The notes under the pieces: model-generated
Databases searched by the model: none
The model's input: the letters and a program-made list of their open reading frames with translations, nothing else
What the model was told of the DNA's origin: nothing
Made by a program: the position numbers and the translations under genes
Part shown: piece after piece, positions 10,137 to 18,880 of the stretch
Layout of the letters: each line of letters starts with the position of its first letter
Position numbering within the stretch: the stretch's first letter is position 1
Assembly (NCBI RefSeq): GCF_008710135.1
Contig: NZ_VYKK01000028.1
Location: 62,001 to 126,000 of the forward strand
Direction of reading: 5' to 3'
DNA length: 64,000 nucleotides
DNA from: Paenibacillus spiritus
Lineage (GTDB): Bacteria > Bacillota > Bacilli > Paenibacillales > Paenibacillaceae

Positions 10137-10188
10137 TATTCGCGGGCTTTCCCCGAAGATATATCGTTCTGGGGATATATACGCACAA

Positions 10189-10219
10189 GAGCCCTATCCG
10201 CCTCACGCGGATGGGGCTC
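10189..10219 (-). terminator. Hairpin after hpf, weak terminator
   Basis: A 13-base stem (10189-10201 with 10207-10219) has one mismatch and a 5-base loop just downstream of hpf. The following bases are not a clear T-run on either strand, so it may be an mRNA-stabilising or weak terminating structure. In the rest of the 10009-10260 gap I see only a short repeat, ATATATC/GATATAT at 10159-10180. Confidence 0.5.
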
Positions 10220-10260
10220 GATTCATTATTGTTCATGAGTCAGGCTTGCCGCAGCGGCTG

Positions 10261-10812
10261 TCAGCCTTGTTCGATCAATCCGTACTTGCCGTCGTTGCGC
10301 TTATACACAACGCTGACTTCCGAAGTATCGATATTCGAGAATACAAAGAAATTATGTCCCACCATATTCATCTGCAGGATCGCTTCTTCCACATCCATCG
10401 GCTTCAGCGTGAAGCGCTTGTTGCGCACAACTTCCAGCTCTTCATCCGTATCTTCCAAGGCGACGGAACTGTTCGGACCGCCTTCAACAAAGAGGGTCTT
10501 CAAGCTGCCTTCCTGACGGAACTTCCGGTTGAGCTTGGTCTTGTGCTTGCGGATTTGGCGTTCCAGCTTGTCCGCCACACCGTCAATGGAAGCGTACATG
10601 TCTTCGCTGCGGACTTCGGCGCGAAGCGTCACTCCGTTCAGCGGGATCGTAACTTCCACTGTATGAAGGCCGCGCAGTACGCTCAGCGTAACGAAACCTT
10701 CAGAGGCAGGGGGTGCATCGAAATACTTATCAAGTCTACTGAGCTTTTTCTCCACATAGTCTCTCAAAGCGTCGGTCACTTCAATTTGTTGACCTCGAAT
10801 GCTGAATTGCAT
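10261..10812 (-). CDS. hpf: Long-form ribosome hibernation promoting factor
   Basis: Long HPF binds the 30S subunit near the mRNA channel and dimerises 70S ribosomes into 100S particles in stationary phase. The N-terminal S30AE domain (about residues 1-100) starts MQFSIRGQQIEVTDALRDYV. The C-terminal dimerisation domain (about 130-183) carries KRFTLKPMDVEEAILQM. The ATG at 10812 stands 7 bases after AAAGGAGG, giving 183 residues; an in-frame GTG two codons earlier is less well placed. A strong promoter lies directly upstream. In Bacillus this gene follows fliT; here a 14-gene operon and csp separate them. Confidence 0.94.
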   Translation of the reverse strand: MQFSIRGQQIEVTDALRDYVEKKLSRLDKYFDAPPASEGFVTLSVLRGLHTVEVTIPLNGVTLRAEVRSEDMYASIDGVADKLERQIRKHKTKLNRKFRQEGSLKTLFVEGGPNSSVALEDTDEELEVVRNKRFTLKPMDVEEAILQMNMVGHNFFVFSNIDTSEVSVVYKRNDGKYGLIEQG

Positions 10813-10835
10813 GGGCACTCCTCCTTTGCCCCTTT

Positions 10836-10864
10836 ATTATACCAAAAGGTCAGGCACATGTAAA
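10836..10864 (-). promoter_or_regulatory. hpf promoter
   Basis: TTTACA (10859-10864) and TATAAT (10836-10841) are spaced by exactly 17 bases, just ahead of the hpf ribosome site. I saw no clear sigma-B or sigma-H element. Confidence 0.75.
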
Positions 10865-10902
10865 AACATTAAAAGGGTGTAAACGGTGTCCCTGCACACA
10901 AA

Positions 10903-10930
10903 GAAAAAACCCGGGATTTCCTCCCGGGTT
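10903..10930 (-). terminator. Intrinsic terminator after csp
   Basis: The arms AACCCGGGA (10922-10930) and TCCCGGGTT (10908-10916) are perfectly complementary around a 5-base loop and end in a T-run on the minus strand. Confidence 0.9.
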
Positions 10931-10997
10931 CTTACGCTAGCGTCGTCTCCATTTGCTAACCATCTACCGTTATATGTAGGTCGGCTAAGCCGGATGA

Positions 10998-11195
10998 TTA
11001 TAATTTGACTACGTTCGCTGCTTGCGGTCCGCGTGCGCCTTCAACGATGTCAAACTCTACGGATTGACCTTCTTCCAGCGTCTTGAAGCCTTCGGATTGG
11101 ATTGCGGAGAAATGTACGAATACGTCGCCGCCTTCCGCAGTTTCGATGAAGCCATAGCCCTTCTCTGCGTTAAACCATTTTACTTTACCTTCCAT
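10998..11195 (-). CDS. Cold-shock protein, CspA family
   Basis: A 65-residue single-stranded nucleic-acid binding beta-barrel that acts as an RNA chaperone. RNP1 is KGYGFI and RNP2 is VFVHF, both intact, and the length is standard. A consensus promoter and a terminator enclose it as a single-gene unit. It sits between hpf and the glycan operon, where Bacillus has neither gene. I give no csp letter because several paralogues are usual. Confidence 0.93.
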   Translation of the reverse strand: MEGKVKWFNAEKGYGFIETAEGGDVFVHFSAIQSEGFKTLEEGQSVEFDIVEGARGPQAANVVKL

Positions 11196-11249
11196 TGATT
11201 ACACATTCCCTTCGTCATCAATTAAACGCGAGCCTTGCTCACATTTCTG

Positions 11250-11279
11250 ACTATAACACCCCGGCTTCTTCATTGTCAA
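11250..11279 (-). promoter_or_regulatory. csp promoter
   Basis: A perfect -35 TTGACA (11274-11279) and -10 TATAGT (11250-11255) with an 18-base spacer, leaving a leader of about 45 bases before the ATG. The A/T-rich 11280-11437 stretch beyond it holds no gene, and I see no obvious terminator for the glycan operon there. Confidence 0.8.
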
Positions 11280-11437
11280 TTGGAAAAGAAAATGATTACA
11301 TACAATAAATTACCACAAACAATTTCCTCTGATATCAGCCGTTTGTTATATGAAATGGAACAGACAAGATATAATACCCGTTTGCTCCTACACTGAAACC
11401 TAATATTTAATAAACTCTCTAAAATAATTAACCCCGT

Positions 11438-12160
11438 TTATCCCCCGTAGTCATAATCTTTGATCTTCCCGTCAATATATTCCAAAATTCGCTCATAATC
11501 GTCAAAGTAGTCAATTTCAGACCAAAAGCAGCCTTTTACGTCAATCGTATAAATATTCTGATTATGCGTCATCGTATAAAGAATATCTTCCCACCACTTC
11601 CCATGCTCCTGTGCATGAATCAATTGCTCCATCTGATCACAGAATGTTTCGGTGAAACGTTTCTCTACCTTGGCAATGCCTACATACTCACAGGTCCGGT
11701 CTTCCCGCGGAAGGTCCTTCCCGTATTTCTTGACACATCCATTGACGGTTTGAAAAAAGTAGTCTCCGACTTCAACCCTATCGGTGTCCATAGCCATAAC
11801 TACCTCATGCCGGTCGCTTAGAATTCGCTTGAGAATTTCCGGAGAGAAGAAGACATCCGCATTTAGAATCAGCATATCATCGTTGATCTCCTGCCGGGCA
11901 AACCAAAGGCTGGCAATGCTATTGGTTACATCATAAAAAGGGTTATGGTAGTAAGTCACTTCAAGTCCCTGCAGCGCTTTTTGAATCAGATGATTCTGGT
12001 AGCCAACGCAGACATAAATCTCCATGCCATGCTCAAGCAGCATTGTGACGGTATGCCGGATAAGCGGTACACCATTGATCGGCAGCGTGCTTTTGGGCAC
12101 ATTTTCAATCATACGCGAGATTCGGGTTCCCTTACCCGCTGCTAATAATATCGCCTTCAT
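11438..12160 (-). CDS. Nucleotidyltransferase, LicC-like (CTP:phosphocholine or sugar-phosphate)
   Basis: NTP-transferase of 240 residues with the N-terminal signature LLAAGKGTR (5-13), a PKSTLPINGVPL base and phosphate loop, NPFYDVTNSIASLW, and the metal-binding ADVFF. The NPFYD-N-SL segment and short length recall LicC-type cytidylyltransferases more than the longer glucose-1-phosphate thymidylyltransferases. It would activate phosphocholine or another phospho-alcohol, or a sugar phosphate, for the LicD-type transferases encoded upstream. It is the last gene of the operon, 12 bases after the HAD gene, with GGAGG 8 bases before the ATG. The exact substrate cannot be read from sequence. Confidence 0.8.
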   Translation of the reverse strand: MKAILLAAGKGTRISRMIENVPKSTLPINGVPLIRHTVTMLLEHGMEIYVCVGYQNHLIQKALQGLEVTYYHNPFYDVTNSIASLWFARQEINDDMLILNADVFFSPEILKRILSDRHEVVMAMDTDRVEVGDYFFQTVNGCVKKYGKDLPREDRTCEYVGIAKVEKRFTETFCDQMEQLIHAQEHGKWWEDILYTMTHNQNIYTIDVKGCFWSEIDYFDDYERILEYIDGKIKDYDYGG

Positions 12161-12172
12161 GAGTCGTTCCTC

Positions 12173-14485
12173 CTACTCCCACGTGGGCCAAGGTTCCACC
12201 CATCGGATCGAGTCTTCCGGAAGGCCCCTGTCCGCCAAGTCCCTGCGGATAATTCCTGCCAGACCGCGGTCCTTCACTCCGATTACTATACTATCATACT
12301 TGATTTGCGATATTTCGTCAGGACTCGATACATTCATGCCCATCTGCCGATATTTGAGATAATCCCGATCCGCCCAGAGCACCACTTGGCTTTTACCGAA
12401 CTTCAGAATTTTATCTCTAATCTCCTGTCCCATCTTTCCGGCGCCGTACAAGACAATCCTTTCATCCAACGCTTCTACCGGAAAATAGCTTGCCAAGCGG
12501 TACCGTTTGCCGCTTCGCCAAGTCTTAAGAAAACGGTTCAGACGTCCTAACCATGCCTCGTTTTGGCGGCGATAAAAGGCAATTCGCCTCTTGTCTGCTA
12601 GATTTGCCCGCATAATGGAGTAATCCAGATAGGAGCCCGAATAGTAACGTTCGATCGGCTCGTCAGTTCGGTATAGAAAGAGCTGGCGAAGCTGGCGGCG
12701 AGTTAAAATCGGAGCAAACTCAACCGGCTCCGACTCCCGGCCTGTGACGCCATTTGGCATTTTTCCGAAGAAGTCACGAATATTATTATCTGGCGTATCC
12801 GCAGCATATTTGAGATAAGAAACTGCAATATCCAGCCGGTCCCCGCGGTGTCCAAATTGTTCAATCGTATGCGCTAACCGGGAGGTGAAATTCTCTACTC
12901 CGGTCACGTAGTCCACAAATCCATGCTTCGAAAGTGCATCCACCTCTCCGGCATCATTCAGGACCGGAACGATGCGTTCTCCTTCTTCCCTGTAACCTAT
13001 AGTTTGACCATGCATAGCCCTGCACAGCATTTCTACCAGAAGTCCCGAGGGCCCTAGATAGCTGGGCAAGAAATTGTAATAGATACAGCTACCGCTTGTC
13101 TTCATTCGGTCCATTCGTAGATAGAAAGTACGGATGGTCTCTGGGTAAAAATCCTTCATAATAACGGCTAAGCAGCTTTGTGTAAAACCTCCGCCGGACA
13201 GATCGACAAAGGCAAACTGGTTATTGGTAAGATCCAGTTCTTGCTGCAGGTAACGCGCAACCAGCTCACGCTTCGGACGGTGTTTATTCTGCAGAAACGT
13301 TTTGAAAGTCAGATTGGAGTTCAATCTCTTAGCAATTTCAGCTAAGGCGATCTGCGATAACGGCTTCTTGACCGTTCGTGCTGCAAAAGGGAGGAAGGGC
13401 TCCAATTCATCAAAGGATAGTTGCAATATATCTGCTAAGCCAGCGACACTCTGCAAATTTTGCGAATAAGACCAGCCGATGAACCGGTATAAGTCATCGT
13501 TGCCCGGACCGAAGGAAGCCATCCGCCACGCTTGACGAGATCCATAAAGGTAATGGGTCTTGATATCAAGCTGCCGCTCTCTGATAATCCGGTCTGCGAT
13601 GCCTTTTAGAACGTAACCATCTCTAGCAATAAAGTACAGTCGGCTGATTCCTTTATCGCAGCTCTCCTCAAGAAGCCACCATACATAGGAAAACAGAATA
13701 GGTCCACCCAAGGAAGAACCAATGGCCGCAGCGGTCTTTGCCGTCTCCGCAGTCTGCTCGGATATGCGAACATAGCGGGAAGCCCCTATTGACAATTGTG
13801 TATAGGCATCGTCTTCGCTTCGCTCAAGCGCTGCTTGTTCATAAGTCGTCAATGGACTGAAAGGTAGGTGCTTGGTTCTAATTCCCAGCTCGGCAGCCCT
13901 CTGAATATCCACTTCCAGATTATCGCCGCAATGGGTCCATTCGCTGAACTCTACTCTTTCCAGTTCAGCGACGCGCTTATACAATTTGCCCGTCCATTTG
14001 GCCTGTCCGTAATCCGACGAAATATAGAGCGGTAGATCGGCAAGGATCGGATCCGCCTTGACCAGCATCGCTTGTATAAGCTCGTGGTCGAGGTACATAT
14101 CAGAGATTAGGATAACCCGTTCTCCCTGACGGATAAGCGTCTTCAGCCATTCTATTCGTGATTGGATCGGAAGCGTGTACTCATACTCTATCGCTCGTTC
14201 TAGTTGTTGCAACCGTAGCGCCATTTCTGCTGTTAGGCTTCCGGTCGTCAATAAAGCATCGTAAATCTGGATGAGCGTGATTTCCTCTATCCATTCCGAT
14301 TCCCGAATCGTCCAGACCATTTGCTCTGCATGACTCCGAAGAAGAAAGAAATTACTGCGAACATATTCGGGAATATCCGCAAATTCGCTCTCATACCGGA
14401 GTTTCTCTTGCATCAGAGCGAAGATCCCCTTAGGTGTTGCAGTAGCTCGGGTGATCAGCGTATCAAATACGTCAAAACTGTACAT
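12173..14485 (-). CDS. HAD-superfamily protein with large central region and C-terminal Rossmann module
   Basis: A 770-residue cytoplasmic protein. Residues 1-215 are a HAD domain: motif I DVFDT (5-9), motif II in ILISDMYLD, and motif III GDNLEVDIQRA, so it keeps the aspartates needed for a phosphatase or phosphotransferase. A central region (about 270-640) contains FIARDGYVLKG, YLYGSRQAWR and FVDLSGGGFTQS, resembling the large HAD proteins grouped as COG5610. The last about 97 residues begin ERIVLYGAGKMGQEI, a dinucleotide-binding type fold shared with five other proteins of this operon. It may remove or transfer phosphate on a glycan precursor. The function is inferred only. Confidence 0.7.
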   Translation of the reverse strand: MYSFDVFDTLITRATATPKGIFALMQEKLRYESEFADIPEYVRSNFFLLRSHAEQMVWTIRESEWIEEITLIQIYDALLTTGSLTAEMALRLQQLERAIEYEYTLPIQSRIEWLKTLIRQGERVILISDMYLDHELIQAMLVKADPILADLPLYISSDYGQAKWTGKLYKRVAELERVEFSEWTHCGDNLEVDIQRAAELGIRTKHLPFSPLTTYEQAALERSEDDAYTQLSIGASRYVRISEQTAETAKTAAAIGSSLGGPILFSYVWWLLEESCDKGISRLYFIARDGYVLKGIADRIIRERQLDIKTHYLYGSRQAWRMASFGPGNDDLYRFIGWSYSQNLQSVAGLADILQLSFDELEPFLPFAARTVKKPLSQIALAEIAKRLNSNLTFKTFLQNKHRPKRELVARYLQQELDLTNNQFAFVDLSGGGFTQSCLAVIMKDFYPETIRTFYLRMDRMKTSGSCIYYNFLPSYLGPSGLLVEMLCRAMHGQTIGYREEGERIVPVLNDAGEVDALSKHGFVDYVTGVENFTSRLAHTIEQFGHRGDRLDIAVSYLKYAADTPDNNIRDFFGKMPNGVTGRESEPVEFAPILTRRQLRQLFLYRTDEPIERYYSGSYLDYSIMRANLADKRRIAFYRRQNEAWLGRLNRFLKTWRSGKRYRLASYFPVEALDERIVLYGAGKMGQEIRDKILKFGKSQVVLWADRDYLKYRQMGMNVSSPDEISQIKYDSIVIGVKDRGLAGIIRRDLADRGLPEDSIRWVEPWPTWE

Positions 14486-14496
14486 AAGGGCCTCCG

Positions 14497-14922
14497 CTAA
14501 ATCAGGGATTGGTCAATCAATTTCTTGATCTGAGTGGAACTCGTCCCTTGGGTGTAAGGAAAGAAGATCATATCCGAGCCAACCTCACGTAACTGGGCAT
14601 GCTCCTCTTGCCAATCGTCCTTATGGTCATCGCCTGAAAAGTGACAGTCGTAGCGATACAACTGCCAGGCATCCCACTTTACCGTGTTGTGATAAGATAC
14701 CGCAACCGCCCGATCGACATATTTGATAGACTCGACAATGGCCAGACGTTCCTCGAATGGAATGTATGGTGCTCTTCCTTTAAAATGAAGGACCAATTCA
14801 TCCGTCAGCACACCGGCGATCAAATACTCGCTAAGCTCCTTGCACTGGTGAAGAAGATTTAAATGACCAACATGGAATAAGTCAAATACACCGGGCACAT
14901 ACCCTGTCTTGTACGGTTTCAT
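14497..14922 (-). CDS. Cytidylyltransferase-like protein (TagD/glycerol-3-phosphate type)
   Basis: A 141-residue nucleotidyltransferase of the HxGH class. The HVGH motif is at 17-20 after PGVFDLFHVGH, and the C-terminal TQGTSSTQIKK (124-134) corresponds to the R-x-x-G-x-S-T-T signature. The length suits TagD-like CDP-glycerol or other CDP-alcohol synthesis, although the usual arginine of the last motif is replaced by threonine. The TagF-like protein encoded first in the operon could use its product. AAGGAGG precedes the ATG. Confidence 0.82.
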   Translation of the reverse strand: MKPYKTGYVPGVFDLFHVGHLNLLHQCKELSEYLIAGVLTDELVLHFKGRAPYIPFEERLAIVESIKYVDRAVAVSYHNTVKWDAWQLYRYDCHFSGDDHKDDWQEEHAQLREVGSDMIFFPYTQGTSSTQIKKLIDQSLI

Positions 14923-14937
14923 GGTTGTACCTCCTTG

Positions 14938-16008
14938 TTAGAATACCGGGCAATCCACGCCGGAGATCATCTTGACTCCATTCTCATAAGCATACTCCGA
15001 ATGAAGGATGGTTTTCTTCGTCCGGTTCGTAATCCAATAGTCTGCCTTTCGAAATACCGCCCGTTCCTGCTCTTCCGGGCAGAGGCAGGTTTGCACCGAG
15101 CACGTCGCTTTCTCCATTTGGATTAACTTGTCGATATAAGTCGCCAACAAGGAGAGAATCTGAGGCGATGCAGCTGCGAACTGCTCCTCAACTAGGATAA
15201 TCAGCATCCGTTCTTGATCGGTCCTAAACGTATGAACGAATTCTTTAATGATTCGTTGCCACAGACTAAAGGGTTCTGCAAAATCCCCAAAAAATACGTA
15301 CTTCAGTTCACCTTGCGGAAGGGGGATATCAGGGACATGGCTTTTCTTTTTCAGCCCCTCCTCATAGAAGAGCTCGCAGAAGCGTTCTACGTTCGTATCT
15401 GTAAAAAAAGCGCTGTTCTCTGAAATTTTCCGATCATCCCAATTCCACCACTGAATGGTCTGGAGCTTCTCAATGATGTCTTCGCTAAATCGATACCGGA
15501 TGATCCGGGCAGGGTTGCCACCAACGATAGCATACGGCGGAACGTCATTGACTACATGAGAATTAGCTGCAACGACGGCGCCATTGTGAATCGTTACGCC
15601 AGGCATAACAGTCACATCATGACCAATCCAAACATCATTTTGAATTAGAATTTGCCCCTTGCATCTGCATAGTTCCGAGAAATTCGAGACAGCATCCTGT
15701 CTTCCAAATAAACGGGATACTCCGGTAGATAAATTGGCATAGTTATGCGCCATACCCAACGTAAAGTTGGAACCGTACGCAATAGAGGTGAATTGTCCAA
15801 TTTGCAGATTATGGGCAATCCAACCAGCGGGAATTCTCCACTTGAGACCTGACGAGATCGTTCCAGGCCGGTCTCCATCTCTGCTGATGTAGCTGTATCT
15901 CCCGATGGTTGCAAGCGGAAATCCGGGACCTCCCTCTTCTATATCAATCAAATATTCAGATATACCTTCCGTAATTTCATCAATCGCTACAGACAAGTTA
16001 ACGATCAT
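14938..16008 (-). CDS. Left-handed beta-helix O-acetyltransferase with C-terminal extension
   Basis: A hexapeptide-repeat acyltransferase of the xenobiotic/CatB type in residues 30-200: TIGRYSYISRD, QIGQFTSIAYGSNFTLGMAHN (putative catalytic His in GMAHN), then IQNDVWIGHDVTVMPGVTI and YAIVGGNPARIIRYRF. After that fold come about 150 residues of unrecognised sequence ending in a cysteine-containing tail. It probably O- or N-acetylates a sugar of the operon's glycan using acetyl-CoA. The frame is open to 16131, but the ATG at 16006-16008 with GGTGAG 6 bases upstream avoids overlap with the previous gene. Confidence 0.83.
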   Translation of the reverse strand: MIVNLSVAIDEITEGISEYLIDIEEGGPGFPLATIGRYSYISRDGDRPGTISSGLKWRIPAGWIAHNLQIGQFTSIAYGSNFTLGMAHNYANLSTGVSRLFGRQDAVSNFSELCRCKGQILIQNDVWIGHDVTVMPGVTIHNGAVVAANSHVVNDVPPYAIVGGNPARIIRYRFSEDIIEKLQTIQWWNWDDRKISENSAFFTDTNVERFCELFYEEGLKKKSHVPDIPLPQGELKYVFFGDFAEPFSLWQRIIKEFVHTFRTDQERMLIILVEEQFAAASPQILSLLATYIDKLIQMEKATCSVQTCLCPEEQERAVFRKADYWITNRTKKTILHSEYAYENGVKMISGVDCPVF

Positions 16009-16015
16009 AGCAGAC

Positions 16016-18850
16016 TCACCGACTTTCCCCTTCTTCATCTCTGGTAATCCAATCCACATCCTGGACATAGACCCGATAATCCTGGATTCCCATCTCCTGG
16101 AGCTGCTTCTCGATGGCCCGGTAATGCACACTGCAAATAATCAGATGGAGGTTGTCAGTTGCAATATCAGCAAGCTTCTGCGGAGAGCATACCGGTATTT
16201 CTTGTCGGCAAGTCCCCCACTTGGCCGAATCATTATCTATGAGAAAATCCGGCCGGTGCTTTTCCCCATGTTTGTCCATGTAATGTTCGAACATAAGGCC
16301 CGCGCCAAAAATCACCAGCTGCTTACCATCACTGCCTCCAAACAAATCAAAGAATAACCGATAAAACTCCTGGTAAGGAATTTCAGGATGATAAATTCCC
16401 TTGTGCTTGGGCCTGCGCTGCTCCATCGGAGGGTAGCTCATATAGTCCTTACCCATTGTCATTTCCAGACAACGCTTATAGCCGATTGGCACCGGAATTG
16501 TCTGATCTTCGAATCCCAGCATAACCCTTTCCTCAAAATCGCTTCGATTCAACGGTTGGTAATAGTTATAGTGAGTGAAGATCGCCAGGTAGTCAGAGGT
16601 TGGATCCGGTAATTGCGTTATTGCCCGCTCCAGTCTCTGGACGAGCTGGCGGTGCGAGAACAGACTTGCCACCATACGATAACCTCTCCAGGTCCAGCCC
16701 GTCATGTCCCGAAACTGCCGGAATTCATGGCCGTAGACACGGCTATACAGCAGACGCTGGGCGGTCCGGATGCTTCGCAACTTCTTTTTCAGCTTCTGCG
16801 GATTTCGGGTACAGCTATCCATCGGCAGGATGTCAATCCAGATACCCTGATGACCGCTCCGGCCAAGATCGATCCGGCTAATACCTGTAGTTTTGCTGTC
16901 ACGCAACCGCATGAATCCTCCATAGAAGCTATCTACACTTTCTTCCGGTGTCTGCAAAACATACGAATCGGGAAATTCAGAAGCGGCGATAGCTTTCAGA
17001 CGATCATAATCCGCCCGGGGCATGGCCATATCGATATCGTCATCCCAAGGAATATAGCCCTGATGTCGAACCGCTCCGAGAAGGGTTCCGTAGATGGCAT
17101 ATACCCGCAAATCATGCTTCTCGCAGACTTCCAGAAGGCTGGATAGCAACTTCAGCTGCACACTGCGTACTTTTCTTATCTTATCGGTAACAGGGGCTGG
17201 TTCAATTACCCCCTTCGGTGACCCTATTTCTTCTGTATTGCGCAAGATTCGTTCGTAATCGATCCGGGTCCATCTGTAGAAATGCTCATGCTGATCATGT
17301 CTTCGTACATTAGATAGAAACCGGCCTTCTTCCTCCAGAAAAAAACTCCATGCCTCCTTAAGTCCGTATCGTTCTTTCAGGCCGTTCAATGGAACCGCAT
17401 ATTCAGCATCTGGAGCAAAGGCATACATATAATGAAGCGCCCGAAACAACACATAACGGGCCGGATAATTCTCTTCAACAAATTCCTGATCAAAAAAAAT
17501 AATTCGACCGTTCTCATAAAAGCTGTTCAAAGGAATCAATTCCAAATAAGCCCGGCGCAGCACAGGGCCAAAGTCCACCTGGTCTCCACCCTCCGGTCGG
17601 AATGCGCTTTGTTCCGAGGAGACTTGTTCAGAAGAAATTAAAATCAAACCATAGAGGTGATCGAAGAGCCGAATGAATTCAGCAGAATCTCTAGAGACGA
17701 TCTCTTTCAAGTATTTGGACAGTGTCGGAGCAGACATATAAGGCATGACTAAGGACATGCGCTCCAGACTATGTCGAACAATCTCCAATCCATGACTCCG
17801 GAGGTCGAGCATATTCTTATACAATTGCACCATACTTGGCCTACCTTCGGGATATAACGGTGTCTTCTTCACCTGGTTATTCCGATAAATGGTTGTGGCG
17901 AAGGCACGCCCTCTGTCCCGGTCTCCTGAAATTGCCGAATAGATGACTGGGCTTAAGTTCTTACTCAAAGAAGCCTCCACGAGAAAGGAGTTGGCAAAAA
18001 ACTCGAATACACCATTATCAATCACATCATTGTATAGGTCCAGTTCATACGCTACGAGCGATTCAGCATTAGGATAGTAGGGGATCAGACGTTCCTGGAG
18101 ATTCTTCTCCGGCAAAAAGGATTCGGAATATACCAGTTGCGTCAGCTTGTAATCTGGCAGCGGATAATAAAATTGATGATAGGTTAAGCCCGCAAGCTTC
18201 AAGATTTCTTTCACTTCCTGGCGGCTGAAGGAATACCCCTTCGTTCCCTTCGGATAATGATTCACCCCGTCAAAAGGCCTGCCGGTATGCGGTTCGGGTG
18301 CACCGGCAAAATAACGAAGACCGTAGCGATTCTCTACGGCCAGCAGAATTTTACCCTGAGGCTTGAGTAAGGGCAGAAGTCTGCTCAGATAGTCTATATA
18401 AGGATTCAGGCTCGTGGACCCGCCGCCCACTTGCTCAAGCATTCCCACCAGTACGATATAATCGAAGGATCGATCTAATTCCAGTTCCATCACATGTCCT
18501 GCATAGACATCCAGGTTACTGCGGTTCGCATGACGCTGACAGATCGCTTCCGCCCGGAACAAGGATTCCTCTACAGTTGTTACATGTGCGCATCGTTCAC
18601 AGAGCATACCACTGAGTGCCCCGAACTCGCCGCCAATCTCCAGAACCTCCGCCTCTGCATCAAATTTATACCAATTCAGAATCGATGTTCTCATATCACT
18701 CAGGTGATAAAATACTTCCCATCTGGAATCTTGGCGAAGCACTTCATCAAACCGGCCCGCAGGATACTGTTCCAGATAAGCGCGTATATCGCGATCAGTC
18801 GGGTTTGCAGCAGAAACATCTGCCTTCGTGGTTCTGTGCAGCGTGGCCAT
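16016..18850 (-). CDS. Methyltransferase / LicD phosphotransferase fusion with Rossmann tail
   Basis: A 944-residue multidomain protein. Residues about 60-180 form a class I SAM methyltransferase (motif I VLEIGGEFGALSG, 69-81). Residues 290-560 are unrecognised; the motif IFFDQEF there recalls kinase-like folds, but weakly. Residues about 565-810 are a LicD domain with GTLLGAVRHQGYIPW and DDDIDM (588-608), the signature of phosphocholine and phospho-sugar transferases. Residues 841-944 are the operon's shared GAG-type Rossmann module (QLVIFGAGLMFEHYM). It likely transfers a phospho-group to a sugar and may methylate a nitrogen or oxygen of the product. I know of no characterised protein with this order. 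Confidence 0.78.
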   Translation of the reverse strand: MATLHRTTKADVSAANPTDRDIRAYLEQYPAGRFDEVLRQDSRWEVFYHLSDMRTSILNWYKFDAEAEVLEIGGEFGALSGMLCERCAHVTTVEESLFRAEAICQRHANRSNLDVYAGHVMELELDRSFDYIVLVGMLEQVGGGSTSLNPYIDYLSRLLPLLKPQGKILLAVENRYGLRYFAGAPEPHTGRPFDGVNHYPKGTKGYSFSRQEVKEILKLAGLTYHQFYYPLPDYKLTQLVYSESFLPEKNLQERLIPYYPNAESLVAYELDLYNDVIDNGVFEFFANSFLVEASLSKNLSPVIYSAISGDRDRGRAFATTIYRNNQVKKTPLYPEGRPSMVQLYKNMLDLRSHGLEIVRHSLERMSLVMPYMSAPTLSKYLKEIVSRDSAEFIRLFDHLYGLILISSEQVSSEQSAFRPEGGDQVDFGPVLRRAYLELIPLNSFYENGRIIFFDQEFVEENYPARYVLFRALHYMYAFAPDAEYAVPLNGLKERYGLKEAWSFFLEEEGRFLSNVRRHDQHEHFYRWTRIDYERILRNTEEIGSPKGVIEPAPVTDKIRKVRSVQLKLLSSLLEVCEKHDLRVYAIYGTLLGAVRHQGYIPWDDDIDMAMPRADYDRLKAIAASEFPDSYVLQTPEESVDSFYGGFMRLRDSKTTGISRIDLGRSGHQGIWIDILPMDSCTRNPQKLKKKLRSIRTAQRLLYSRVYGHEFRQFRDMTGWTWRGYRMVASLFSHRQLVQRLERAITQLPDPTSDYLAIFTHYNYYQPLNRSDFEERVMLGFEDQTIPVPIGYKRCLEMTMGKDYMSYPPMEQRRPKHKGIYHPEIPYQEFYRLFFDLFGGSDGKQLVIFGAGLMFEHYMDKHGEKHRPDFLIDNDSAKWGTCRQEIPVCSPQKLADIATDNLHLIICSVHYRAIEKQLQEMGIQDYRVYVQDVDWITRDEEGESR

Positions 18851-18880
18851 ATATCATACGCTCCTGTTCCAAAACGTTAA

